NCBI GenBank assembly: GCA_937899245.1
Contig: CALDKB010000047.1
Location: 62,001 to 126,000 of the forward strand
DNA: 64,000 bases
Source: an uncultured Bacteroidales bacterium
GTDB lineage: Bacteria > Bacteroidota > Bacteroidia > Bacteroidales > ML635J-15
Direction: 5' to 3'
The notes below the pieces were generated by a model. That model was not told the DNA's origin. It saw nothing but the letters and a program-made list of their open reading frames with translations, and made no database searches. Every line of letters starts with the position of its first letter. The stretch's first letter is position 1. A program made the translations under genes and the position numbers. Below, piece after piece: positions 52,170-59,799 of this stretch.

Positions 52170-53834
52170 TTAAAAATAATATCCTATGTGAAATGATGTT
52201 GCTACTCTAGGGGTATGCCATACGTAAAAGTACCCTTCATCACTTCTACACGATTCTTCATAATTTCCTTTCCACACAAATGAATCGACATCAATAAACA
52301 TATAAATATGTTTATTTGTCACAATGCCAAGCCGTAGATTCATTCCTGACTTGTCTAAAGAATGCATTCCTTGTAAATAGACAGGTCTCTCATAATAATA
52401 TTTGCCTTTAAGTCGAGGTAATACACTAAGGTAACACACACCAGTTCCTATATATAATGATGCTTTGTTAAAATTTACAAGCAATAATGGACCTGCACTT
52501 AAATCAGGATAGCCACCTGAAAAATAAAGACCAAGATTACATTTTTTCCCGACTGGGAAAGCTAAATTAAGTCCGATATTAATTTTAGGTATTATTTTAC
52601 TTTTATTCAAATTAATATTTTCAGAATACCAGCCTCCAGATTCGTGCCAACTTGCCTCTACCCAACTTTTATGTTCCCAGCCACTTAAATGCTCTATCAT
52701 AATTCCTCCACCGAGATTTATCCCGACAAAGATTTTGGGCTTAACTTTCTGTGGATATGTCCACGCCACTTGTCCTTTAAATGAGTTCGGAACATAGCAG
52801 TTCAGCACTCGCCACTCGTTGATAAGAGACATTGCAATGTTCTCAAAGTCACTACTCAGTTCCGAAATGCTACCAAGCAATTTGAAGTCGCCAAGGCTTT
52901 CGCCAACGCTTTTGAATTTTCCCAATTGAGCCGATGAAATAATATCATCGCCCTGCACACCTCTTATAATTGAGCGAAGAGGTACTCCGTTTATATGTCT
53001 GTCGGTCTTTTTGAGTATTTCCTTGTAGTAGTCGTCTGCCGTAAAAATGTTTCTTTCCGCATCGCGTGAAGTCTGGTCAAGACCGTCGGTGAATGTCACC
53101 ATCATGGCGGTTGACAGCGGCTGTTCTGTCGAAATGGATGTCTTGCAATATTCTTCCACAATGTCAATCGACTTGTCCATAGCATAGTACAGTGCCGTTC
53201 CGTTCTGCATCGAAAGACCGTTTATGAAGCGTTCAATCTCCGAGTACGAACCACTTGTCAGAGGTCTTATGTCCAAAAATTTAGTTTCGTTTATTTTTGA
53301 GAATGACACTATACCTATTTTTATATTTCCACCCTTTGAAGCATTAAGCAGGTTTCTTGCGAAGTTCTTTGCGGCCTCCTGCACAAACTTGAAATCCTCG
53401 CCCAATGATGTTGAGCAGTCGAGCACAAGCATTACTACCATCGACTTTGTCTCTTCCATACCCGCGCTGCCCTGACGAGTTTCAACGTCGGGCTGCCACT
53501 CGTTAATTGATTCGTCGTAACGCCAGAAATCCAACTTCGTTTCTATTCCATCTGGATAGTCGGTCTTAACGTGAGAAAACTGGAAAAGCACGTCTTCCTT
53601 GTCGGTTTCCTTGCCGATTATAAATTTTCCCGGGTCTTTAAAGGTGATGCCCTTGCTGCTTATATCGCTCAACTTGTAAACAGGCTTTCCCGCATTTCCC
53701 ATTTCGATTGAAAGATTTCCCTTTATGAAATAGTTAGCCTTGTCGGGATTGGTACGAACATTCTGCGCTTCAACAAAATATGACACAACAAATAAACTTA
53801 GTGCCAACAGCAGAAAACTCTTTAAGTTTTTCAT
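52170..53834 (-). CDS. von Willebrand A-domain protein with C-terminal barrel-like region
   Basis: This 554-residue exported protein has a signal peptide (about residues 1-23, ending EAQ), an N-terminal beta domain (about 30-125), a vWA domain (about 130-330) with an intact metal-binding motif DCSTS (139-143), and a C-terminal region (about 355-554) of alternating beta strands ending in IGYYF. The closing aromatic residue and strand pattern resemble outer-membrane beta-barrels. Together this suggests an outer-membrane protein with a ligand-binding vWA head, an unusual pairing. An XRE regulator gene and a large palindrome lie just upstream. Function unknown. Confidence 0.75.
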   Translation of the reverse strand: MKNLKSFLLLALSLFVVSYFVEAQNVRTNPDKANYFIKGNLSIEMGNAGKPVYKLSDISSKGITFKDPGKFIIGKETDKEDVLFQFSHVKTDYPDGIETKLDFWRYDESINEWQPDVETRQGSAGMEETKSMVVMLVLDCSTSLGEDFKFVQEAAKNFARNLLNASKGGNIKIGIVSFSKINETKFLDIRPLTSGSYSEIERFINGLSMQNGTALYYAMDKSIDIVEEYCKTSISTEQPLSTAMMVTFTDGLDQTSRDAERNIFTADDYYKEILKKTDRHINGVPLRSIIRGVQGDDIISSAQLGKFKSVGESLGDFKLLGSISELSSDFENIAMSLINEWRVLNCYVPNSFKGQVAWTYPQKVKPKIFVGINLGGGIMIEHLSGWEHKSWVEASWHESGGWYSENINLNKSKIIPKINIGLNLAFPVGKKCNLGLYFSGGYPDLSAGPLLLVNFNKASLYIGTGVCYLSVLPRLKGKYYYERPVYLQGMHSLDKSGMNLRLGIVTNKHIYMFIDVDSFVWKGNYEESCRSDEGYFYVWHTPRVATSFHIGYYF

Positions 53835-53903
53835 TATTAAATCAATATTAAAATTTTACGCTACTCTTACGGCTTCGTAGCCCTTGCTAAAATTGTTCGG
53901 TTG

Positions 53904-53911
53904 CAAAAATA
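53904..53911 (-). promoter_or_regulatory. -7 promoter box of the vWA gene
   Basis: TATTTTTG on the minus strand, about 70 bases before the start at 53834, giving a leader of about 65 bases. Confidence 0.5.
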
Positions 53912-53944
53912 CCCCATCGGATAGTGTCGTGTTGTATTGAAAAG

Positions 53945-53979
53945 TAACCCATCTGGACACAGTGTCCAATTTGGTTACA
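53945..53979. promoter_or_regulatory. Imperfect 35-bp palindrome upstream of the vWA promoter
   Basis: Outer arms GTAACC/GGTTAC and a perfect inner core TGGACACAGTGTCCA (53955-53969) form one 35-bp palindrome with 14 of 17 pairs matched. It overlaps the last bases of the XRE gene and lies about 35-70 bases upstream of the vWA -7 box, a position suited to an activator or repressor. XRE proteins bind such palindromes, so the neighbour is the natural candidate. Confidence 0.55.
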
Positions 53980-54193
53980 CACCAGTTTCGGCATTATGGA
54001 AGTCGTCGGAAAGGTCGCGGAAGAAGTCGTAGTTCAAGGCGTGGGAAATGCGCCACAGCAGAACCAAGTCGATGTTATCCTTGCGGAAAATCTTATGTAT
54101 ATGGGTGCGGGTGCAGCAGATGCGCTCGGCCAACTGTGTGGCTGTCACTCCTTTCTGTTTCATTACATCCTTTATGTGCTGCCCGATATGCAT
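53975..54193 (-). CDS. Small XRE-family DNA-binding regulator
   Basis: This 72-residue protein is almost wholly a Cro/C1-type helix-turn-helix (about residues 3-60; GVTATQLAERICCTRTHIHKI). It lies directly upstream of the vWA gene on the same strand, with a palindrome between them. A terminator-like hairpin abuts its start codon (54200-54239). The Cys pair within the helix-turn-helix is unusual and could allow redox control, which is speculative. Confidence 0.85.
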   Translation of the reverse strand: MHIGQHIKDVMKQKGVTATQLAERICCTRTHIHKIFRKDNIDLVLLWRISHALNYDFFRDLSDDFHNAETGV

Positions 54194-54199
54194 AAAAAA

Positions 54200-54239
54200 G
54201 CGTGGAATTTATTACTTGCCGACCATCGGGTTTCCACGC
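54200..54239 (-). promoter_or_regulatory. Terminator-like hairpin abutting the XRE start codon
   Basis: GCGTGGAA and TTCCACGC form perfect 8-bp arms. The loop holds a second small stem (CCGA/TCGG), and six T precede the XRE ATG directly. It may be an attenuator, an old terminator, or a structure that hides the start; no Shine-Dalgarno is present. Confidence 0.5.
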
Positions 54240-54482
54240 CCTCTCCAACAACAAGTTATCCCACGCCCATATAGGCGTTTCGTAACGTTTTCTTGTTGAA
54301 GTTTCTCTTTCGAGAAGATGTGGAAATTGATGGTCAAGAATTCGTTCTGAAATGCTAATAATTAATCACTTATTTTTCTGTTTTTACTTTCTGTCTATAC
54401 CAATTTTTTAGTTAATAAATGCAAAGATACGCATTTATGACGAAATGCAAAAAAATCTTTTTCAAAAGAGGTTTTTTGTGTG

Positions 54483-55571
54483 TTACTTCTTTATGGTTTG
54501 GTCAAAAATCTCCACCACCTTGTCTTCCCAGGCAGTTACCGAAAAGCGTTCCTCGACAGTTTGTCTGGCATTCTTGCCCATTTCGCGGCGTAGTTCCTCG
54601 GAATCAATCAGTGCTGACAATTTTTCCATCCATTCGTCTTCGGTGCTTGCAAGGAAACCATTTTCGCCGTCGGTGATGATTTCTGAATTTACACCAACAG
54701 GCGACATTACCACAGGAAGTTCGAGCGCCATGCATTGCAATCCCTTGAATCCGCACTTTCCGCGGCTCCATTTGTCATCGGGTAGGGGCATTATGCCGAT
54801 GTCGAACTCGCAAAGCTCCTCGATTTCATTTTCTGCCGACCATTGCACGATTTTGGTGTCGGGAATTTCGCTTTGCCAGGTTTTCGAGTTCATTATTACC
54901 TTGAAATACACTTTGTCTCCGTATCTTTCTTTGATTCTCTTGAGAATTGGAATAGCAGTTTCGTAATGTTTTAAGGTAGTTTGTGTTCCTGTCCAGCCTA
55001 TGCAAATTTTATCGTGCGGTTGACGTTCAAGAGGTTTGTGGTAGGCGGTGTTTATTACTGTCGGAAGAATGAAAATATTGTCGTTGTATTGCTTTGCATA
55101 GTCGGCAAGATATTGGTTTCCAACGCTTACCATTGACGAATAACGGCAGATGTCGGCTGTTTTTTCTGGTCGTTTCATCCATGCTAGGTTCTGGTTGCCT
55201 TCGCTGGTGTCGTTTAGCCAGATGGAATCGTCGAAGTCGAAAATCATTGGCACACCGCTTTTTGCAAGTTTGCGCTCGAAGATTGTTGTGCCAAGCATAT
55301 AGGCCTCGCGATAAACGAAAATAAGGTCGAAATTCTTTGCTCGGCGCACATCTTTTAGTCTGTGGAAGAAGCTTTTGATTACGAACATCAGTTTGCCGAA
55401 ATAGTGTCCGTGCGAGTAGAAAGTTTTGTCGTCCTTTTCGCTGATAATGTTAGAAAAAGTGACTTCGTAGCCAGCTTTTTCAAGGTAGGGCAGGAAATGC
55501 TCTATGCGAAAACGCTGTCCCGGCGAGCGGTTCGGGCGGTGATGTACTATCAGCAGAAGTTTCTTCGTCAC
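54483..55571 (-). CDS. Glycosyltransferase family 4
   Basis: This 362-residue GT-B enzyme has a donor-site region with IGWTGTQTTLKHYETAIPIL, IMPLPDDKWSRGKCGFKGLQ and the EX7E-like stretch that follows, as in family 4. The N-terminus binds an acceptor. It reads in the same direction as a second glycosyltransferase (55825-57066) with a separate promoter. Probably works on surface polysaccharide or glycoprotein; sugar unknown. Confidence 0.88.
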   Translation of the reverse strand: MTKKLLLIVHHRPNRSPGQRFRIEHFLPYLEKAGYEVTFSNIISEKDDKTFYSHGHYFGKLMFVIKSFFHRLKDVRRAKNFDLIFVYREAYMLGTTIFERKLAKSGVPMIFDFDDSIWLNDTSEGNQNLAWMKRPEKTADICRYSSMVSVGNQYLADYAKQYNDNIFILPTVINTAYHKPLERQPHDKICIGWTGTQTTLKHYETAIPILKRIKERYGDKVYFKVIMNSKTWQSEIPDTKIVQWSAENEIEELCEFDIGIMPLPDDKWSRGKCGFKGLQCMALELPVVMSPVGVNSEIITDGENGFLASTEDEWMEKLSALIDSEELRREMGKNARQTVEERFSVTAWEDKVVEIFDQTIKK

Positions 55572-55592
55572 GACTTTATGAATTTATTGTTG

Positions 55593-55600
55593 CAAAAATA
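55593..55600 (-). promoter_or_regulatory. -7 promoter box of the 54483-55571 glycosyltransferase
   Basis: TATTTTTG on the minus strand, 22 bases before the start. Confidence 0.5.
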
Positions 55601-55824
55601 ATCATTATTGTTTGTGATGTTCCAATTTCTTTCGAGCAAGCGAGAAAGTATTTGTGGACATTCGTAATGATTGCATAATTCGTGTTAATTTGTGTTTGTA
55701 TATGGCTAAAAAGAATGAAAGGTTTAAAAGTTTAAAGCAGAGCCAAAAGGAAGATTTGTGGAAATACTTAGAACTTGTGAGAACGCTAACGGCTATGCGG
55801 TCAGTTGGTAAGCGGGTCCGCCGA

Positions 55825-57066
55825 TTAGCGGCTCACCCCTTCATACACTTTCAAATATCTTTCTGCACCAATTTTCAACGAGAACAAATCGAGTGATATC
55901 TTTCGCAAGTATTCCTTGTCTAAATTTTGCAGGCTGTCGATTCGAGAAACTAGATTTTCGAGCGATCTATCGTCGAATTCAGTGGTTATCAAGCCGAAAG
56001 GTGTATCTTGCATAAACTTGTCGAGGTCGCCGACATTTCCGTTGCAAACAACAGGCATTCCCATTCCAAGCAGTTCGGCAAGTTTTGTTGGCGATGAGGC
56101 CTTTTTAGAGAATACTGGTTTTATGAAGAACAACGATATGTTGCCGGTTGCGATCATCAGCGGAACGTCTTCGCGGTTGGCTGGTTCGACTATTGTATCG
56201 TTGCGATTTATACCGTATTTGTCGCAAAGCGAATGGATTATCTGCGGATTGTCGCGCGAGATGAACAGGAATTTTGCATTCGGCTTGCTGTTTTTCAATG
56301 TTTTGAAGAAACGCATCATCTCGTCGGCCATATACCATGTGCCAATGGAACCAAGGTAGGTTACAACAAAATCGTTTTCGGCAATTCCGAGTTTTTTGCG
56401 CAGTTCGGCAACTTTTTCTGTGTCAACCTTGTGAAAATCGAATAAATCGGTGTCGGCGCAACATGGAATCACTTCGATTGGAATGTTTTCGAGGCCAGGT
56501 AAAGTGTGTATTATGTCGCGGCCGGCGTATGTGAGGCTTATTGTGTGGTCGGCCTTAGTGAAAAATAATTTTTCCTTGCGCTTAAAATATTTGTACACAG
56601 CATTGTAGGCCGGATTGCTACGGTTCCATAGTTTTCCGTCGACGCGTTCGTCGGCATAGAATCCACGCATATCGAAGATGAACTTGCAGCCGTATTTGCG
56701 TTTTAGGTAAACTCCAACAAATGCCGAGATGTACGAGCGGCAATGTATTATGCTGAAATTGAACTGCTTGTGCAAGCGCTTGGCTTCCTTTTTCATACGG
56801 AATACATCCTTGATTGTCGAAACAATCGGCGGTTTCTTGGTGTATGGTATGGGATGCCATTGTATATTGTTGTCGGACAGCAGTTTCGCAATGAAGTTCT
56901 TGCGTTTTGCGTATGCTTCTGGCTTTTCGGCCGAAAGTATGTGAATGTCGTATCCGTTTTTGGAAAGTACGGTGAGGTATGGTATTACCTGCGACTGCCC
57001 GAGACTGTCGGTCATTCCGTCATACGAGACGTACAGTACTGATTTGTTTGGCTTTGTGTTTTCCAT
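55825..57066 (-). CDS. Glycosyltransferase (GT-B, family 4-like)
   Basis: This 413-residue enzyme begins with SYDGMTDSLGQSQVIPYL, the N-terminal glycine-rich acceptor loop of family 4 enzymes. Later motifs are VVTYLGSIGTWYMADEMMRF (donor domain entry) and an EX7E-type stretch around FFIKPVFSKKASSPTKLAELLGMGMPVVCN. The start at 57066 is supported by a promoter box at 57088-57095, which excludes the longer frame to 57090. Neighbours suggest a surface-glycan role; the linkage is unknown. Confidence 0.88.
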   Translation of the reverse strand: MENTKPNKSVLYVSYDGMTDSLGQSQVIPYLTVLSKNGYDIHILSAEKPEAYAKRKNFIAKLLSDNNIQWHPIPYTKKPPIVSTIKDVFRMKKEAKRLHKQFNFSIIHCRSYISAFVGVYLKRKYGCKFIFDMRGFYADERVDGKLWNRSNPAYNAVYKYFKRKEKLFFTKADHTISLTYAGRDIIHTLPGLENIPIEVIPCCADTDLFDFHKVDTEKVAELRKKLGIAENDFVVTYLGSIGTWYMADEMMRFFKTLKNSKPNAKFLFISRDNPQIIHSLCDKYGINRNDTIVEPANREDVPLMIATGNISLFFIKPVFSKKASSPTKLAELLGMGMPVVCNGNVGDLDKFMQDTPFGLITTEFDDRSLENLVSRIDSLQNLDKEYLRKISLDLFSLKIGAERYLKVYEGVSR

Positions 57067-57087
57067 ACGCTTGATGAATAGCGTAGG

Positions 57088-57095
57088 CAAAAGTA
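57088..57095 (-). promoter_or_regulatory. -7 promoter box of the 55825-57066 glycosyltransferase
   Basis: TACTTTTG on the minus strand, 22 bases before the start at 57066; it overlaps the alternative upstream start at 57090. Confidence 0.5.
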
Positions 57096-57213
57096 GTGAA
57101 ATTATTGCAAATTAATGGTGCAAAATTCCATGATAATAAGGACTTGTATATAAAATGTGCGACAGATGTTGCACATTTTTTTTATGCTTTTATTTCATAC
57201 AAGAAAAATTAAT

Positions 57214-57221
57214 TACATTTG
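57214..57221 (+). promoter_or_regulatory. -7 promoter box of the second ATPase
   Basis: TACATTTG, about 65 bases before the ATG at 57286. The tandem repeat at 57229-57256 begins just after the predicted transcription start. Confidence 0.5.
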
Positions 57222-57228
57222 CACGACG

Positions 57229-57256
57229 AAAAAGTTGGCGCAAAAAAGTTGGCGCA
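57229..57256. repeat. Perfect tandem 14-bp repeat in the second ATPase leader
   Basis: Two adjacent copies of AAAAAGTTGGCGCA lie immediately downstream of the -7 box, where a bound repressor would block transcription, or where the leader RNA could be recognised. Confidence 0.7.
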
Positions 57257-57285
57257 AGTTTTTCGCTCTGTAAAAATTTAGCATT

Positions 57286-58401
57286 ATGGCAAGAATAACA
57301 CCTAACAATCCTTTTTTGATAAGTGGTTATGTATCAAAGGAATATTTCTGTGATAGAGAGTCGGAAGTTGAAAATCTACACTCGGCGCTTCATAACGAGC
57401 GAAATGTAGTTTTGGTAAGTCCACGGCGTATTGGCAAGACTGGATTGATAAATCATTTGTTCGCTAATATTCCTACAAATGAGGCGTATTGCATTTATGT
57501 TGATTTGTATCGAACGACAAGTTTACAGGATTTTGTCGAGTCTCTTGGAAAGGCAATTATGGGCCATTGTGGTTCGGCAACGGCGCGAGAAAAGATTATA
57601 AATGCATTGCAGTCGCTTCGTTTTTCTTTCTCGACCGATGCAATTACAGGTTCCCCAGAGATAGGTGTAAGTATGGTTGGCCCCGAGTCCGAATTGTCGC
57701 TTTCGCAGATTTTCTCTTATATGGAAAATTCAAGTAAACCAGTGTATGTAGCATTAGATGAATTTCAGCAGATTAGATATTATCCGGAAAAGAATGTTGA
57801 GGAAATCTTGCGTAGTTACATTCAGCATTTAAGGAATGTTCATTTCATATTTTCAGGAAGTCAAAAGCATATAATTCTTGATATGTTTTCGTCGGCAAAG
57901 CGTGCTTTTTACCAAAGTGCACAGACAATGCATATTGGAGCAATTTCCGAGAATGCGTATTTCGAGTTTTGTGCGCGACATTTCAATAAGCATAAGCAAA
58001 AATTACAACCCGAAGCTTTCCATTTCCTTTACGAAAGTTTGTTTGCTCACACTTGGTATATTCAGTCGGTAGCAAATCGCTTGTACGAATTGAATGTTCC
58101 AGAAATTACCATTCAGGAAGTCCAATCTGTAATTAAATTGTTGGTTGATGAAAATTCTTACTCCTATCAAAATTATTGTAGATTACTGACAGTTAATCAG
58201 TTAAAGCTTTTGAATGCAATTTCCAAAGAGCGTGTTGTGAAAGAACCGTCGCGTCAGGATTTTTTGACAAAGTATCATCTTAGTGCAGGTAGTTCTGTCC
58301 GCAGTGCGATAAAAACTTTGGTAGAAAATGAGTTTATTTATGATGAAAATGGCTGTTATTCTGTTTATGATAGGTTTTTTGGGATATGGCTGTCGTTGTA
58401 G
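57286..58401 (+). CDS. AAA ATPase of the archaeal ATPase (PF01637-like) group, second member
   Basis: This 371-residue relative of the 50831-51898 ATPase has its Walker A at VSPRRIGKTG (44-53) and Walker B at VYVALDEFQQI (about residues 155-165). The helical lid and a winged-helix-like C-terminus (about 290-371) are kept, ending YSVYDRFFGIWL. The pair share layout but little sequence beyond motifs, so they are not a recent duplication. A tandem 14-bp repeat in the leader suggests specific control. Role unknown; DNA-linked or sensory ATPase inferred. Confidence 0.85.
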   Translation: MARITPNNPFLISGYVSKEYFCDRESEVENLHSALHNERNVVLVSPRRIGKTGLINHLFANIPTNEAYCIYVDLYRTTSLQDFVESLGKAIMGHCGSATAREKIINALQSLRFSFSTDAITGSPEIGVSMVGPESELSLSQIFSYMENSSKPVYVALDEFQQIRYYPEKNVEEILRSYIQHLRNVHFIFSGSQKHIILDMFSSAKRAFYQSAQTMHIGAISENAYFEFCARHFNKHKQKLQPEAFHFLYESLFAHTWYIQSVANRLYELNVPEITIQEVQSVIKLLVDENSYSYQNYCRLLTVNQLKLLNAISKERVVKEPSRQDFLTKYHLSAGSSVRSAIKTLVENEFIYDENGCYSVYDRFFGIWLSL

Positions 58402-58428
58402 AATCTTTTTATTTGTTGAATTAAAAAG

Positions 58429-59157
58429 TTAAACGCGAGAGTTTTTTTCGTTTGTCAAATATTCAATGCATGCGTAGGCGCACATGCAACCGAAGACGAC
58501 AGGAATGTAACTTATTGTGCCGACATTCGACTTTTTGTTGGTACTTTCTTCTTCGATGATTGTGCTTTTGTCGACGAGTTCGGGCGAGAAAACGACGGTA
58601 ATGCCCTTGAAAATTCCCAGTCGGTGCAGGCGTTTGCGTAGCATAAGCGCCAAACGGCAGTTGTAGGTCTTCGAGATGTCGGTAACTTGAATCATCTGCG
58701 GATTGCGTTTTCCGCCTGATCCCATACAACTGACAAGAGGAATGTTGTTCTGGTGGCAAATTCGCATTAGGTGCAATTTTGGCGAAAGTGTGTCGATTGC
58801 GTCAACGACAAAGTCCCATTTTTCGCCTAAAAGCGTGCTTTCAAGCAGTTCGTCGCGCAGGTATTCGTTGCGAACATCTAAGTTTATTTCGGGATTTATC
58901 GCCTTGAACCTTTTTGCAAATTCTTCGGTCTTGGCCTTGCCGATATTCTCGTGCGTGGCAATAATCTGACGGTTTATGTTGGTTTCCGAAACGCAGTCGG
59001 CGTCGACGATTGTAAGGTTTTGTATTCCCGAACGGACAAGTTGTTCGGCTGCGGCACCGCCAACACCACCAAGCCCGCAGACAAGTACTTTTGCCGAATG
59101 AAGAATTTTTATTTTTTCTTCGCCAAGCAACAGTTCGGTGCGTTCTTGCCAACTCAT
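58429..59157 (-). CDS. tcdA: tRNA threonylcarbamoyladenosine dehydratase TcdA
   Basis: This 242-residue ThiF/MoeB/HesA-type enzyme uses ATP to cyclise t6A to ct6A at position 37 of tRNAs. It has the nucleotide-binding GLGGVGGAAAEQLVRSG and a later MGSGGKRNP region. The last C-terminal segment holds Cys residues (FGCMCAYACIEYL) within a helix. The start at 59157 overlaps the TatD stop by four bases (ATGA). The frame is open to 59196, but this start gives the usual length. Confidence 0.92.
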   Translation of the reverse strand: MSWQERTELLLGEEKIKILHSAKVLVCGLGGVGGAAAEQLVRSGIQNLTIVDADCVSETNINRQIIATHENIGKAKTEEFAKRFKAINPEINLDVRNEYLRDELLESTLLGEKWDFVVDAIDTLSPKLHLMRICHQNNIPLVSCMGSGGKRNPQMIQVTDISKTYNCRLALMLRKRLHRLGIFKGITVVFSPELVDKSTIIEEESTNKKSNVGTISYIPVVFGCMCAYACIEYLTNEKNSRV

Positions 59158-59789
59158 AAGTTTATGCTTTTCAGGTTCTTGTCGATGATTTCGCACAATT
59201 CTTCAAGCGAGATGTTCATCCAGCGGGTTGCTGTCTTGTAAACGTTTTCAACTGGAAAATGCTGGTCGTCGGTTTCGAAGAAAATGCGGTCTTTTGGAAC
59301 AAACGAGAAGAATTTTGACGATTTTTTGTCTTTCGACAGCAATGCGTGCGAAATAGAGAAATAAAATCCATTGTCGATAAGTGGCATTACCTGCGACAAT
59401 TTTCCTGCAAATCCGTGAAGTATCCAAGGTTGTGTGGGCTGAAGCTTTTTCTTTTCTGCAATCAAATGCTGGAATTGCTTTACACAGTGAATGATAAGCG
59501 GTTTTTGCAGTTTCTCTGAAAGTGCTACGTGGGCTTCAAAAATTTCTGTCTGTACGGAAAGGTCAAGTCCCGATTTCTTGTCGAACCCGGTTTCGCCGAT
59601 TGCCACTACAAGTGGATTTTCGCATGCCTTGGCAATTTCGTCCATTTTGTGAATAGAATTCTTATCGTAGTACCAAGGGTGAAGTCCAACCGAATATTTT
59701 TTTCCTTCGGTAAAATTACCATATTCGCTGATGTTGATAATGCCGGAATTTTCGGAACTGTTGTGAGTATGGAAATTGAAGAAATTCAT
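59154..59789 (-). CDS. TatD-family metal-dependent hydrolase
   Basis: This 211-residue TIM-barrel amidohydrolase-fold protein has the first metal site FHTHNS near the N-terminus, then GETGFDKKSG, IIHCVKQFQHL, GFAG and the final site ETDDQHF. TatD enzymes are metal-dependent DNases. The protein is shorter than E. coli TatD (260) and closer to small Bacteroidetes members. The frame is open to 59846; the ATG at 59789 gives the expected MNFFNFHTH opening and lies 10 bases after the stop of the vWA/BatA-like gene. Confidence 0.85.
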   Translation of the reverse strand: MNFFNFHTHNSSENSGIINISEYGNFTEGKKYSVGLHPWYYDKNSIHKMDEIAKACENPLVVAIGETGFDKKSGLDLSVQTEIFEAHVALSEKLQKPLIIHCVKQFQHLIAEKKKLQPTQPWILHGFAGKLSQVMPLIDNGFYFSISHALLSKDKKSSKFFSFVPKDRIFFETDDQHFPVENVYKTATRWMNISLEELCEIIDKNLKSINL

Positions 59790-59799
59790 GTTGTAATGT

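Noticed and set aside
53962..54299. Plus-strand frames over the XRE gene
   Set aside because: Composition is that of an antisense shadow, and the minus-strand frame has a clear helix-turn-helix.
55654..55896. 80-codon plus-strand frame beginning near a Lys-rich stretch
   Set aside because: It overlaps the 3' end of the glycosyltransferase on the other strand; no -7 box or homologous motif supports it.
57229..57256. CRISPR-like tandem repeat
   Set aside because: Only two adjacent copies without spacers; no cas genes in the window.
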